64,000 nucleotides of DNA, taken from the NCBI GenBank assembly GCA_032717465.1, contig CM064713.1, positions 10,098,004 through 10,162,003 on the forward strand. Reading direction: 5' to 3'. The stretch comes from Coenobita brevimanus (Eukaryota > Arthropoda > Malacostraca > Decapoda > Coenobitidae). This document shows, in pieces, positions 33,497-45,547 of this stretch. Numbering within the stretch: the first letter of the stretch is position 1; each line of letters begins with the position of its first letter. The position numbers and the translations under genes are program-made. The notes beneath the pieces were generated by a model. That model worked only from the letters and a program-made list of their open reading frames with translations. It did not search any database and had not been told where the DNA came from.

Positions 33497-33522
33497 TCGA
33501 TGATGATGATGATGATGATATA
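33497..33522 (+). repeat. (GAT)n run, 3' tail of the minus-strand LINE
   Basis: About seven GAT units, (ATC)n on the minus strand. It follows the 3' UTR of the LINE at 33523-35110 and so fits the simple-repeat tail typical of I-type elements. Confidence 0.75.
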
Positions 33523-35110
33523 GATTCGTCCACCTTCACTTGAAGAATGGACACGGGCAGAAGAAGCCCGTCAGAGAAATGGGCGTTGTATGTAATGGAA
33601 GGGGGGGGGGGTAGTGGCGCTTAATGTACAGTGAAAGGTTACTACGAAGGGGGGGGGTAGATGGAAACTAAGTGGAGAAGTAAAGGGGGAGGAGAGAGTA
33701 GAATGATTTCTGATGTAGTGTGGGCACAAGATATGTGTCTGATGAGACTGCCATGGATGGCTGAGCGGAGGGTTGCAGTGGCAGGGCAGTCGAGAATATA
33801 GTGCAGTAAGGGCCACTCATCATGTTGGTGGCAGTGTGGACAAAGGGGTGGGGTTGAGGCGGGTAATTTGTGAGTGGCATGGGTAACCAAGTCGGAGTCG
33901 GTGGAGGTGGGCAACAAGTGAATGAGGCACGAGTGGTGGGGATGTAAGCAGCTTATATGCCGTGGCTCTGGAAAGCCAGGTGGCAGAGTACAAGCCCTCA
34001 GTTACGAGGTTTTTGTGGTTTGTAAAGGTGAGCTCATGCACTTGTCATCTTGCCGCTTGCTTTATTTGGGAGAGGCTGGGCATGGCATGAGGGGGAATGT
34101 GGTCTGCAGTAGGGTGGTCCCAGATCTGGCTGCGGAGTCAGCACATTCATTGCCTGAAATGCCGACATGGCTAGGCAGCCAATGCAGGAGGATCTCACCC
34201 TGCCCCCGGCGAAAGATGGAATCTGCCACAGCATGAATCGTGGTCAGCAGGTTCACATTGTCTGCGAAGTGACATGCTCGGAGACCTTGTATGGATGAGA
34301 ACGAATCTGTGAGGACGATGATGCACCTTTGTTTGAGCCGTAGCGCATGTCAGAGGGCACTAAGAATGGTGATGAGCTCTGTCTCATACGTGGTGACTCC
34401 CATGGGGAGCCGCCAGGTCTCGACATGACCTTCGCTGACAAATGCGGCACCTGCAGATCCGTCAAATGAGACAGGTCCGTCTGTGTAGTACTCGCAAGTG
34501 TTAGGAGTCCGGAGGGAGGAGATCCTCGTGATGGCGTCTTGTCGGAGGAGAGCTGGATGGGAAGCTCTGGGACTGGTGGATTTGGGAGTGATGCACTGGA
34601 TATTGGGGGGCCGCCAGGGCGAGGGTGGGGGGCAGTAGGCATCATGGCGGTGGTCTGGATCTTCATTGAAGGCATGGGAGAGGCCCAGTTCATGAATGAT
34701 GTTGGTGAGGAGGTGGACCCAATCCTTTCTTGGGTGTGGATTGGGTGGTCTTGCAATGGCCCAAGCGAGACGACCCGAGACAGGCAGTGAGGGTCTGTGA
34801 TGGCAGAGCTGTGCAGCAGTTGCTGTTGATAGACTCCAAATCCTGTGTTGGTGGGATGGGAAGACACTTTCGACTCTGAGGTTTTCGAGCCGTGTCCACT
34901 GTGGTGCTCGCAGGATGACAAGAAGTGCCCTGTTTTGGAGGGTCTCAAGTGCACGAACTTGAGTACTGGAGAGCTCTACAAGGAAGATGGCACTGTATTC
35001 ACCAAAGGAGTGGATGGCATGGGTGTAAAAGGTTTGGAGGACACGAGTCGAAGCTCCCAGAGTGCGACTGGAGAGTGCTCTGAGTGCATTAATCCTGGGG
35101 CAGCTCTCTC
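33523..35110 (-). mobile_element. I-type LINE fragment: RT thumb, RNase H and C-terminal zinc motif
   Basis: Read on the minus strand: RINALRALSSRTLGAS (about 35105-35050) and CEYYTDG-VSFDGSAGAAFV (about 34500-34430), then ETELITILSAL, IVLTDSFSSIQG and LHWLPSHVGISGNECADSAAR (about 34200-34130), the four RNase H motifs. CPHCHQHDEWPLLHYILDC (about 33850-33800) is a Cys/His motif usual downstream of RNase H in this group. A small hairpin (ACGGGC with GCCCGT, near 33560-33580) lies in the 3' UTR. The endonuclease and RT palm are missing, and a few frameshifts break the frame. Confidence 0.8.
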
Positions 35111-35264
35111 CCACAGATAGCGAATGTCCTCCTGTTATACCACGAGACCAATATGTGCGCCTGGCATTCCCCTCCACATGCACACTTGCTGTCTGCGGTG
35201 TTTGGCGCCAGCATGCATCCACCCACCACCTCATCACTCGACACCCTGAGCTGTTTGCCTCATG

Positions 35265-36530
35265 TCTCTTGCACCTCCTAAAATCTACGTCCACAGGAAT
35301 TATCTCGACCTCATCAAAACCCTAACAACTGAGGGGCTTTTGGGAGTCAAATTTATACTTCACGATGCTCTAATTTGAACAAAAAAGCTGCCAGAGTTCT
35401 TAGTAAAACGCCTGGCAGGTGATTGTTCTGTTACAGTCCTATACCAATTACCTAGTGTCAAATGGGCAAGTCGCCTGTACAACTATCTGGGAGAACCAAT
35501 AAACCATGCCATTGTTGTATGGGAGGGAGAGGACTCTCCCCCTCCCGAATACTGCTGTGAGCTACTCCTTCCCCCCCTGTACCTTCATTGAGGCCGTTAT
35601 CAATGTTATTGCTGTTATGAGTCAGGCCACATCTCACGCTACTGCTAGTCTGCAGAATGGTGCAGTCTGTGCAGTGGCCCCTATGCAGCCACAACCTGCC
35701 CTGTCAGGCACTCTGCCACCGTTCACTCTCCTAGTTCCCATGCCCCTGACACCCACTTATCTGAGTTCCCAGAACTGCACCACCACCCACGTCACCAGCC
35801 CCCACTGACTCCATGGCTGCCCACCCTCGTCTCCTACATTCACCAAAGTTCCAGTGCCCCCGGTGTGGGCGTCACTGCTTGGCACATGGATTGCCCAAGT
35901 CGTCACTCAGCCTGCCCTACCACTGCTCCTGCCCACACTGCCATCCCTGCTCCTGACTATCATCAGCCGATACTCCCTCCCACCCCTGGATATACATAAT
36001 GCCCCCCTCCTCCCTCCCCATCAGCTTCTGCCTCTTCCTGTGCCCTGCAACAAGCTGCTCACCCCTCCCCCCCCTCACCACCTGCCCCACCCATCGGACC
36101 ATCAATTACAACTCCTGCAACAACAATACGAGGAACTACGTAGTCTCCTTTTGTATGTACTCTCTCACCTTAACATTTCTTCTCTGCCTACATCACAGCT
36201 CCCACAAACCAACTCCCATGTAACTACTACCCCTGCTGTTATCCCTGCTCCTTCCCTCCCTCCCGTATCACCACCACCCAGCCTTATCCCTTAACCTGTG
36301 TCCCAGCCTCACCCTCTCACACAAGCCTCCTCTGTCTATAATCCCTCACCCACTCCTTTCCCCATTCATCCCTGCCTCTCTGACACCCTCCCCCTACCTC
36401 TCTCTCTCCTGGCAATTGCACCTATGGGACCTCCCTCTTTCGTTCCTCCCCTCACACTCTCCTCGTTTCCCCCACTTCCAAAACCAGCTGTTCCCCAACT
36501 CTCTCATGACATTTCTCTGTCTCCCCCCGT
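35265..36530 (+). pseudogene. I-type LINE ORF1 (nucleic-acid-binding, zinc knuckle), copy 1
   Basis: In a frame starting MSLAPPKIYVHRNYLDLIK there is a C-x2-C-x4-H-x4-C zinc knuckle at 35604-35645 (CYCCYESGHISRYC), followed by a second Cys cluster (CSLCSGPYAATTC). The rest is Pro/Ser/His-rich. The knuckle indicates a gag-like RNA-binding ORF1. The stop at 35373 and others show it is dead. Confidence 0.65.
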
Positions 36531-36537
36531 GTCCCCA

Positions 36538-37330
36538 TGGCTCCCAAACCCAGACAATATAAAACGTTATCTTGGAACATACAGAGCGTCTACTGTCGTC
36601 TGGCTGACCTCTCTCATTATGCTTCATCTCATAACTCTGCTGTTATCTGCCTTCAGGAGGCTTTCCCTCACTCTCGTCACTCCAGACCCTCACAAAGGCT
36701 TCGGGGATACCACTGCTATCATACCCATTCTGGCTAAGGCCTGGTTACATACATTCGTCACTCTATTCCTCAGACCCTCATTACCAAATCACCTGCCTCT
36801 TCATACTCCTCCCTCTTTCTCTTATTTTGCCTTGTTGTCAATGATGCCTCTTTGTATATATGTAACGTCTATCTCAGTCTAACTGGAGATGACCCCACCA
36901 CTTTACCTACCTGCCACTCCTCACCTATCTTTTATCTGGATGATTTTAATGCCCCTCATCCGTCATTTGGCGTTCCCGTGCTTCTCCTGCTGGTCATCGT
37001 CTCGATGACTTTGCCAGTGACCATCACCTGCATCCATTCCCCGCCCCTCATCCCACTCATTTTGGGGAAGGCTATCTCATCTCGTCCTTGGTAGCAATGT
37101 GGTACAACATGCTGTCACTGTTGACATTGTCCCTACTCTTATCTCTGCCCACAATGCCATCCGTGCAACATATTTCATTCCCATATTACATTCCCAGACC
37201 CGCCATATCACGAAAAAGATTAATATCTCTATTCTGCTGCAACCCACTTTCAAAGACATGCTCACCACCTGGTTTGCCAGTCATTCGTTCACCAAATAAT
37301 CTGAACATTACACCTCCCTAGTTATCATAG
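36538..37330 (+). pseudogene. I-type LINE ORF2 endonuclease domain, copy 1
   Basis: LSWNIQSVYCRLADLSHY and AVICLQEAFPHS (36564-36675) are the first two motifs of an apurinic/apyrimidinic-type endonuclease (Asn, Glu). CNVYLS and DDFNAPH (about 36860-36960) follow in shifted frames. It would nick target DNA. Multiple frameshifts. Confidence 0.72.
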
Positions 37331-37689
37331 TACAGACCTTCTATGATCGTTATGTGCTGCAAGTCAATCATATGAAAACCTCTGCTCACCATTCTGGGGA
37401 ATGGGTAAGGTATAGCTGTCTACATGACAGCGAGGAGGAAGTGCAGTGAGCAGTGGCTGTGTACCACGCTGACTGCACTGCTGACAACCTCCACTCCTAT
37501 CTCACCGCAGCCAGGTCCTCCTGTGACCTCAAACACATTGCTCACCAGGAGTATCAGCACGACTTTCTCCAGCATATTAGCGTATCCACTCCTCAGTCTA
37601 AGGCCTGGTGGCTTGTTAATAGAATTGTTCAGTCACATGAGTCCCCCTCTCCTCCTCTCCACCACAATCCTGTGGAATACGCCAACAAC

Positions 37690-38795
37690 CTAGTTGACAA
37701 ATGGTCCATCCAATCTCAGCTGACATCCCCTCTCCCCCCATCAAGGCTCGCCTCTCGACTGCTAGCGGAAACAGGTTAGCACGTATTGCAGAGGCTCGCT
37801 CCACTCCCTCACCCCTCAATGATCATCCCATAACTGGTGATGAGTTGCACCTTGCTCTATTGCAAGGCACGGCAACTGCCCCTGGTGATGAAGGGATCAC
37901 CTACACCACACTGAGACTCATCGCTGAAGTCTCTGAAGTCCCTAGTAATCGCTTATTCTCACCATTCAACCTGAGTCTTTCTGAAGGTAGTCTCCCTGCA
38001 GACTGGACCCGTAGCACCATCATCCTAATTGCTCTGATTTCCATCCCATTTCCCTAACTTCCTGCATCTGCAAAATCCTCGAGAGAATTCTTTTAGCAAG
38101 GCTCTGCGACCTTCTTCAGGACCAGCTCTCTCCCCATCTTTTTGGTTTCCTCCTAGGCCGAAGCACACAACACTGCCTTGCAGAATTACTCACTCAATTC
38201 ACATCCTCCTCCTGCACAACCTTCCTTAACCTCAAAGCTGCATTCGACGTCGCAAACCGTGACATCATCCTTGATGAACCTGACCACTGGGTGTCTCTGG
38301 CCACCTGTTCTGCCGGCTGAAAAGTTATCTGTCATCGTCACTCTCGGGTTCTATTTTGTGGAGCTGTTAGTGACTACCGACCCTTTAATCTTGGCACACC
38401 TCAGGGTGTGGTACTTAGCCCCTTTCTCTTCAATCTTCTCATGAATAGACTCTTCCATCTTTTAGGTCCTATCCGTGACTCCTCTCTGATCCTAACCTAT
38501 GCTGATGATATTTGCATCCACTCCCCTTCTCCCGTCACTCTTCAATGTCTCCTAGTTATGTTCGGCCAGGCTGCATCTGCTTGTGGGTTGATTATCAGCA
38601 CTGGCAAATCCAAACTGTTTACACGATCCCTCACTCGTAGTCTTGCTTGCACAACCATAACCCTCCTTATTCTCATCTTGACGTAGTGCAGAATTATACA
38701 TTTCTCGAAATTCCCCTCTCTTCCGTCTTTAACCCCTCCCAGTATGTCTCCACTATCTGCATCCGCCTTCACCGCAAACAAACTCCTTGGCACAC
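37690..38795 (+). pseudogene. I-type LINE ORF2 reverse transcriptase, copy 1
   Basis: APGDEGITYTTLRLI (about 37875), LPADWTRSTIILI (about 37995) and FLNLKAAFDVANRD (about 38225) lead to LGTPQGVVLSPFLFNLL (about 38390) and YADD at 38498-38509, intact. VFNPSQYVSTICIRLHR marks the last readable part before the jockey-like insertion at about 38795. Frames change several times. Confidence 0.82.
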
Positions 38796-38799
38796 TCTC

Positions 38800-41700
38800 T
38801 TGTGACTCGCATGGGGTTAACAACCCCATTGCTCAATCATTTTTTTTTGTGAGGAAGAAGGGACCAAAGGCTGAGCCCGCAAAACAGTTCCAAGAAAAAA
38901 CAAAAACAGTACAAAAGAGAGCCAAATTCAAGATCCGTTCAATTTGAGATGCCTCGACACCCTGCGTTTGAAAGACTGGAGATCATAGGAAGTAGGAAAT
39001 ACAGACAGAGGAAGACAGTTTTAGAGTTGACCTGTTGCATAAATAAAGGACTGGGAGTAAAGGTTAACTTTTGCATTAGAGAGTTAGACAGAAAAGGGAT
39101 GAGAGTTTGTTGCTAGACGGGTGCTATGCATCAGTCGTAGAGGTGGAGGGATACAAGCAGACAGTTCAGAGGAGCAATGACCATTGAAGAAGCAATAGAA
39201 AAGAGATAGAGGGAAAGTGTGGCAAAGAGACAGAGGTTGAATGGAGCCAGTAGGAGGAGAAGAGTTGATGAGATGAAAATTCCTTGACTTCACCCTATTG
39301 AGAAGAGCTGTATGTGGGGAGCCTCCCCACACGTGAGAGTTGTACTCTAAACAGGGGCGAATATAACCCGTGTAAAAAGTCAACAACTGTGCAGGGGTAA
39401 AGAAGGCTTGGAGTCGGCTTAGCACACCTAATCTCTTGGAAGCAGATTTTACAAGAGATGCAATATGATCTTTCCAAGATAAGTCCCGAGTGAATGAAAC
39501 CCCAAGCATGTTCAAGGATGATGCAGGATTGAGGTGGATATTATTAAACGTTAGTGGGTACTCCTTTGGAAGATCTTGACGGGTTGATGTGGAGAGAGAT
39601 AAAAGAGGTTTTGCATGAGAGTGCTAAGGTTACTATTAAGAAAAAGGGAAAAGCGAGAAGGAAAAAGTGGATGTCAGTTGAAACATGGAATGCAATTCAG
39701 AAAAGGAACGAGGCGAAGTTAAGAAGTGAAGAACAACATGCTGATGGCCAGGTAGTTGAAGTACTTGAGCAAAGTACTGGAGTATACATTCTGAAGTAAA
39801 AAGACTCGTTAGACGTGATTAAAGGAGGCTGTATGATGAAAAGGCAACAGAGACAGAAATTAAGTTAAGTAAAAATGACGGTCAGAGCACACGAGCAGCG
39901 TATCAGGCCATAAAAGAGTTAACTGGAACTGAAAAGAGAAGGAAGGAAATACCGTGACGAGATAGAAATGGTAACTTGATGACTAAAGATTTGGATATAA
40001 AAGGAAGGTGGAAAGAGCATTTTGAATCTATTCTAAACAGACCAATCCCGGCTGAAGAGGACATTTTGTCAGCCGAGAGAGATTTGCAGATAGGAGCAGG
40101 GAATATAACCTTGGAAGAGGTAACAAAATCTATAAAGGAGTTGAAGAATTTTAAGGTTCCAGGAGAGGATGGAATATTTCCTGAAATGCTTAAGGTGGAA
40201 AATGATTATTTGATGAATGCGCTTCTGAAACTTTTTTATGTGGCTTGGGATAATGGTGGGATTCCAGAAGTGGAAAAATGGAGTGATTATAAAAATACCA
40301 AAAAATGAGATTTAAGTTTGGGTGGAAACTGGAGGGGGATAACTTTGACACCTGTAGTTGCAAAAGTCTTTTCCAAAATCTTGTTGAACAGATTAGAGTC
40401 AGTAATTGATATAATTATAAGAGAAGAACAAGCGGGATTTAGAAAGGGTCGAGGTTGTAATGATCAAGTTTTTACTGTAAGGCATCTAATGCAACAAGCT
40501 AATGAGATGAAAATGCCACTTAGTATGTGTTTTGTGGATTTTGAAAAGGCGTTTGATAGTGTTTCACGTGGAACTATGTTGAAAATTATGAGAGTCTATG
40601 GTAAACCAGAAAAGTTTGTAAATATTATTAGAAACATACATGAAGGTACATTTTGTATGATAATGGTGGGTGGTTCTTTGAGTGATCCATTTGAAGTTAG
40701 ATCAGGAGTGATTCAAGGAGGAGTTCTTTCGCCTTTGCTATTTGTTTTGGTTATGGATTATGTTATGAGAAAGGTTTTAAGGGGAACAGGTGCAGGAATT
40801 AACAGAAAAGAAATTAAGAGGCTGATGGATTTGGACTATATTAATGATATTGTACTGATTTGAGGAAGTATTTACTAGATGCAGAGGGTGCTTGATTGTC
40901 TGGCGAAGGAAGGAGAAAAAGTTGGATTAGGAATAAATTGTGGAAAGACTGAAATTATTAATATGAACGTAGAGAACCAAATCCTTTGTGTAATTGGAAA
41001 TAATGTGGTGAAGAATGTAGAGAATTTTAAATATCTGGGAACGATTATATCATCTAATGGATCATTAAACAGTAAAATTGAGGAGAGGATTAGACAGGCT
41101 TGGCAAGCTGTTGGAATGTTGAAATCTGTTTGGAATAATAATATTCTTTCGGTGCATAAAGTAAAAATTTACAAGTCCATGGTTAGACTAGTTTTAATTT
41201 ATGGGCATGTCATGGTTCAGCGCAATTGCAATAGATCAGAAAGTATTAGGATTTGAGAATAAAATACTGAGAAGGATTCTTGGGGTAAAGTGGCAAGACC
41301 TAGTTACAAATGAAAGAGAGGAATTTGACAAGAGTGGAACCAGTTGATGAATATGTGAAACTGTCTCGCTGGAAATGGCTGGGGCACATATATAGAAAAG
41401 ACGGCAGTTTAATACAGGATGTACCAGAGTGGACTGCTAGAGGAAGAAGAGGAAGAGGTAGGCCGAGGGAAACCTGGTTGAGGACAATGAAAAGAGAAGC
41501 GGGAGAGGAGTGTTGGTGGGACCTGAAGGAGATAGCAAGAGACAAATATTGGTAGAGAGAGTTTATCGAGGTCCTATGCATCCCGCGAGGTGCTACAGGA
41601 AATGACTGATTGATTGATGGTGTAAAAACTGAGTCTCTGATGCATTTAAAGACGAGATTATTTTTACCCCAGTCAGAGATACGAGCCAAGTTAGACATTA

Positions 41701-43110
41701 GGTATGCCATAGCCTGATCCCTTGCTTGTTGAAGTAAATGCTCTTATGGTCGTTGTAGGAACCGATTGGAAAGGTGAAGGGTGGAATCATCAGTGTACGA
41801 GTGGATAAGGTTAGATGTACAGCTTAGAAGATCATTGATGAATATAAGGAAGAGAGTTGGTGACAGAACAGAGCCCTGAGGAACACCACTGATGAGGGAT
41901 CTAGGAGAAGAACGATGACCGTCTACAACAGCATCTATAGAACGACAAGAAAGGAAGCTATAGATGAAGGCGCAGATAGACTTAGCACGATTCCGGGCAG
42001 AAACATAAAAGAGATGTGATTTAGGGGTGGGTTGGCTTCGGTACCATTTGCAGGCCCTCTTCTTGTTGCTTCCAGCATTAGAACAAGCGTGATCAAACCA
42101 GGGCTTTCTTGCATAAGTCAGAGGATATGAGAAAGGACTGAATGCTTCCATGCCCGAGCAAATAACCTCCGTTATGTGCAAAGCACACTCAGATGGCTCC
42201 CGCCATGGAAGCAATGATCATTCCAGGGAGAATCAAAGAAGTACTGCCTGAGGGCCTCCCAATCAGCAGCTCCAAAGTGCCACAGATGACGTTTTTTTGG
42301 AGTGTCTACAGGCCATACCGGAGCAATAGGACAGATTAAAGTAATAAGGTTGAGATCGGAGGGGCCCAGTGGAGAGAAAAGATTAACAGTGTAACAGAAG
42401 GATTAGCTGAAAGGAAGAGGTTAAATATGTTGGAGCTCTCTCCAAAGCAGTCACGGATACGAGTAGGGTGCTGTACAAGCTGCTCTAGGTCATTAAGAAT
42501 AGAAAAGATGTAGGCTTGTTCACCAGGTGGATCAGTGAAAGGAGAGGAGAGCCAATGGTGGCAGTGAACGTTAAAATCTCCAAGAATGGAGATTTCAGAG
42601 AAGAGAGAAATGGATAGAATGTGTTCCATTTTAGAAGTAAGATAGTCGAAGATTTTTTGATATTAGAATTAGGAGATAAGTAAACAGCGCATATATATTT
42701 AGTCAGAGAATGACAGGAGAGCCGAAGCCAGACAGTAGAGAATTCTGAAGAATGAAGTTCAGTAACAAGAGAGCAAGACAGGTCGTTGCGTACATATACA
42801 CAACAACCACCTTTGGCTTTGAAATGATTATAGAGAAAGTAAGAGGATACAGAAAAGGGTTTGCTGTCAGTTGCCTCAGACAGCTGAGTCTTGGTTAAGA
42901 TGAGAGGGTGAGGTTTGGTGGAGGAGAGGTGGTGTTCGACAGAGAGAAAGTAAGAGGAATGGCCTCGAATGTTGCAGAAATGAAGAAGTGAGTCAGACAG
43001 TGGTTCCAGGCACACTGAGTCATCACCGGGAAAGAGGCGGATAGTGGGGCATTTATGGTCCCTCCTCCCCCTGGGGACTGACTCCTATTCATGGTTGTAG
43101 TTCACCACTT
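38800..43110 (-). mobile_element. Jockey-like LINE nested in the I-type LINE, copy 1
   Basis: Minus strand; 5' end near 43100, 3' poly(A) (T-run at 38839-38848). Endonuclease motifs: CNIRGHSS (about 42965), ILTKTQLSE (about 42890), YVRNDLSCS (about 42785), LGDFNVHCHHW (about 42580). RT: GVPQGSVLSPTLFLIFIND (about 41880-41830) and an active site YTDD near 41790. The C-terminal WGGSPHTALLNR is at about 39330-39295. An RTE-like LINE splits it at about 39553-41610. Compared with copy 2, about 0.8 kb of RT fingers is deleted near 41970. Confidence 0.85.
39553..41615 (+). mobile_element. RTE-like LINE nested in the jockey-like LINE, copy 1
   Basis: 5'-truncated; readable from LMWREIKEVLHESAK. RT motifs: EEQAGFRKGRGCNDQ (40425), CFVDFEKAFDSVS (40530), SGVIQGGVLSPLLF (40705). 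The active site reads YIND (about 40838-40849) instead of YADD. The C-terminal part has KWLGHIYRKDG and RRGRGRPRETW (41360-41480), the ending usual in RTE-type elements of invertebrates. It ends with (TGAT)n near 41605. Stops at 40306, 40861 and 41254. Frame pieces are at 39976-40308, 40318-40863, 40879-41256 and 41310-41555. Confidence 0.82.
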
Positions 43111-43129
43111 TTTTTTTTTTAATTTTGTT

Positions 43130-44160
43130 ATATATTCGCTCCCTTCTTGATTATCATAGTATTCCTCTCTCCCTTGTTCCCCCAGCACAGCTCTGACCAC
43201 TTGAAGTGGCATAGAATCGGGCGATGTGTCTCAGTCTTTGCTGCCCCAGGTCTGCCAGAGTAGTCAGCATGCTCCATGAACTCAATCTGTGTCCCATCAT
43301 CGATTGCATTGACATGCTTGGAGTGTGCTTTGCCACACAGTGTCTGACCACATTTCCGTCTCCTGCGTCATCCTTTTCCTCACAACTGGTTGACATTTTG
43401 TAAGATTCCACTCACCTAGATCGGATCCCGCATACTTAAGTGCCAGGCCTGGCATCCTGGCTAAAACGAATTCGTTCACCACTCAACTGTCCTCTCCAGC
43501 TTTCTGGACGTGATCCCTCCAGCATCTGTGCTAATCTTGTCACTCCCATCTCTACTGACCCTTTGCCCCCGGCCTGGACATGTGCGACTTCTTCCGTGCA
43601 CTAAGCTTCTTCTGACCGTTTACCAATTACCTCTGTTCTCCATCACTGAAACTCTTAACTCTGTAGCCCTCACCTACCCTTCCCATCCTATTCACGTCTA
43701 CACTGATGGTTATGTCCTCGCTAACGGTCGGGCGGGAGCTGCGTGGATGGCCTTTACTAACTCTGATTCCCCCGTCTTCTCCACCTCCCACCACGTTCCC
43801 AACTGGGCCAACAGTACCCAGTGTGAACTATCTGCTATATGCTCTGCCCATGACTTCCTTCTCTGTCATCACCTACCAGGTCTCATCATCAGCGATTCCC
43901 AAGCTGCCCGTGCCTTACTTTGCAAACCCCCCATGACTCTCCTCCCCTCTCTTCACCTCCCTCTACTCACACCTCCATCAGGCTCATGCTCTTGGTCTCA
44001 GGGTTTCTTTTATTTGGATCCCAGCCCATGTTGGTCACATCCGCCACGACCAGGCAAATCGCGTGGCCTGAGCTGCCTTAAACCTCCCCGTAGCTGCCAT
44101 CCACATCCCTCTGTCCAGGACAGCCTAAGCCCGACCGAAGTAGGGACGATAGATCCTAAT
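43130..44160 (+). pseudogene. I-type LINE ORF2 C-terminal part with RNase H, copy 1
   Basis: This is the continuation of 35111-38795 after the nested insertion. HPIHVYTDGYVLANGRAGAAW (43690-43745), TQCELSAICSAHDF (about 43820) and GLIISDSQAAR (about 43880-43915) are RNase H motifs with Asp, Glu and Asp. A later part reads as a WIPAHVGHIRHDQ-like stretch in another frame (about 44020). Presence of RNase H places the element in the I-type group. Confidence 0.78.
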
Positions 44161-44229
44161 TATCTCTACTAGAGAGCCTCAGCCACTTGGTAGAGATACA
44201 TAGGCTCTATCGCCCCTACTTCGGTCGGG
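44130..44229 (+). repeat. 40-bp-arm inverted repeat (hairpin) at the 3' end of the I-type LINE, copy 1
   Basis: Arms 44130-44169 and 44190-44229 with a 20-nt loop. The outer half (CCCGACCGAAGTAGGG with CCCTACTTCGGTCGGG) is perfect. The inner half (CGATAGAtCCTA..TATCTCTAC) has only a few mismatches. It is followed after about 35 bp by (TGA)n. The same hairpin is at 60817-60916. Confidence 0.9.
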
Positions 44230-44264
44230 ATAGGTCGGTCCTGCAGTGGACACTCACACGGCTG

Positions 44265-44676
<412 letters not shown>

Positions 44677-44681
<5 letters not shown>

Positions 44682-45468
44682 CATGGCCTATGATTTCATC
44701 ATCCTTTGTGTAATTCTAACGTACAGTGTGCTGCCTGTTTGATCACGAGCGTGTTCTGCCTCAGTCCCCCCCTTCTACCATTATAGTAGAGTAAGTCGTC
44801 CTTTCTGTTATTCAGTGCGGGATTGTCAACTCTTTGTCCCCATGGCTTCATTTGCGCATCCTTCTTACAAGTTGTATCAAGCTCTGCTGGCCCCTATATA
44901 ATGAGCTCAGTCTCTGCATCATTGCCACTTAGATCTACTCCTGATTTCGTTCACATCTCTGTCCTCCCCTGTACAGTTATTATTCTTGTGAGTGTTCAGG
45001 AAGTCTCCAACCATCTAGCAGCTGTGTAATTTGAGTATAAGTGTTGTTGCATTTTGTTCTTGTGCTGTGTAGCATAGGTTTAATTTGTAGGCCTAGTGAA
45101 GTTTTTGTGATTTATGTAAATGTTCTTTTTGTCAGTCATTTTTGATAATATTTTGTATCTGTAATAATTTATCTTGCATTAACTGAGCATTACCCAGTGT
45201 ATTTTCATTTTATCAGGGCTGACTTAGATAAATTTACTCTTGCTAATTTCGTGTTAATAGAGGCTATTGCAGTTAACCATATATTTAACCTGTTTTTGCC
45301 ATTACATTATCTTTATGAGTCCTGAATGTTTTGTTGTTAGTTTGAGCATTAAACTTTAACTTGTAATTTTACCTAACTCTTTTGTTTTGAACCTGGAACT
45401 TTACGGGACAGTAGTGATTATTAGTATTGTCATTTAAAGTGTACATTATCTTTCTCTGTTCCGTAACA
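44677..45468 (+). repeat. 5' LTR of the Gmr1-type element
   Basis: It starts AGTTACATGGCC and ends TTCCGTAACA. The interior is AT-rich with CTATATAATGAGCTCAG (about 44895), a TATA-like promoter candidate. It carries no coding content. Confidence 0.93.
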
Positions 45469-45474
45469 TAAATT

Positions 45475-45492
45475 TGGCGACCTCGCCAGGAT
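45475..45492 (+). other. Primer-binding site of the Gmr1-type element
   Basis: TGGCGACCTCGCCAGGAT lies six bases after the LTR end. It has the form of a tRNA 3'-end complement. I do not assign the tRNA. Confidence 0.65.
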
Positions 45493-45547
45493 ATTCAGGT
45501 TATTATCATAAGGATATTGTTTGATATTTTGTGACTGTGATTTATTC

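Larger units (their letters stand above)
35111..38795 (+). mobile_element. I-type LINE, copy 1: 5' region, ORF1 and ORF2 up to RT
   Basis: The plus-strand element is interrupted at about 38795 and resumes at about 43130. ORF1 lies at about 35265-36530, ORF2 at about 36538 onward. The second copy is at 51612-61000. The element carries many stops, several identical in both copies (for example the TGA in ATTTGAAC near 35373 and 51938). Confidence 0.82.

Noticed and set aside
35062..35325. 87-codon plus-strand frame at the start of the composite block (and 51548-51889)
   Set aside because: Part of it lies over the RT thumb of the minus-strand LINE and part over the I-type 5' region; it spans a junction and is unlikely to be a protein.
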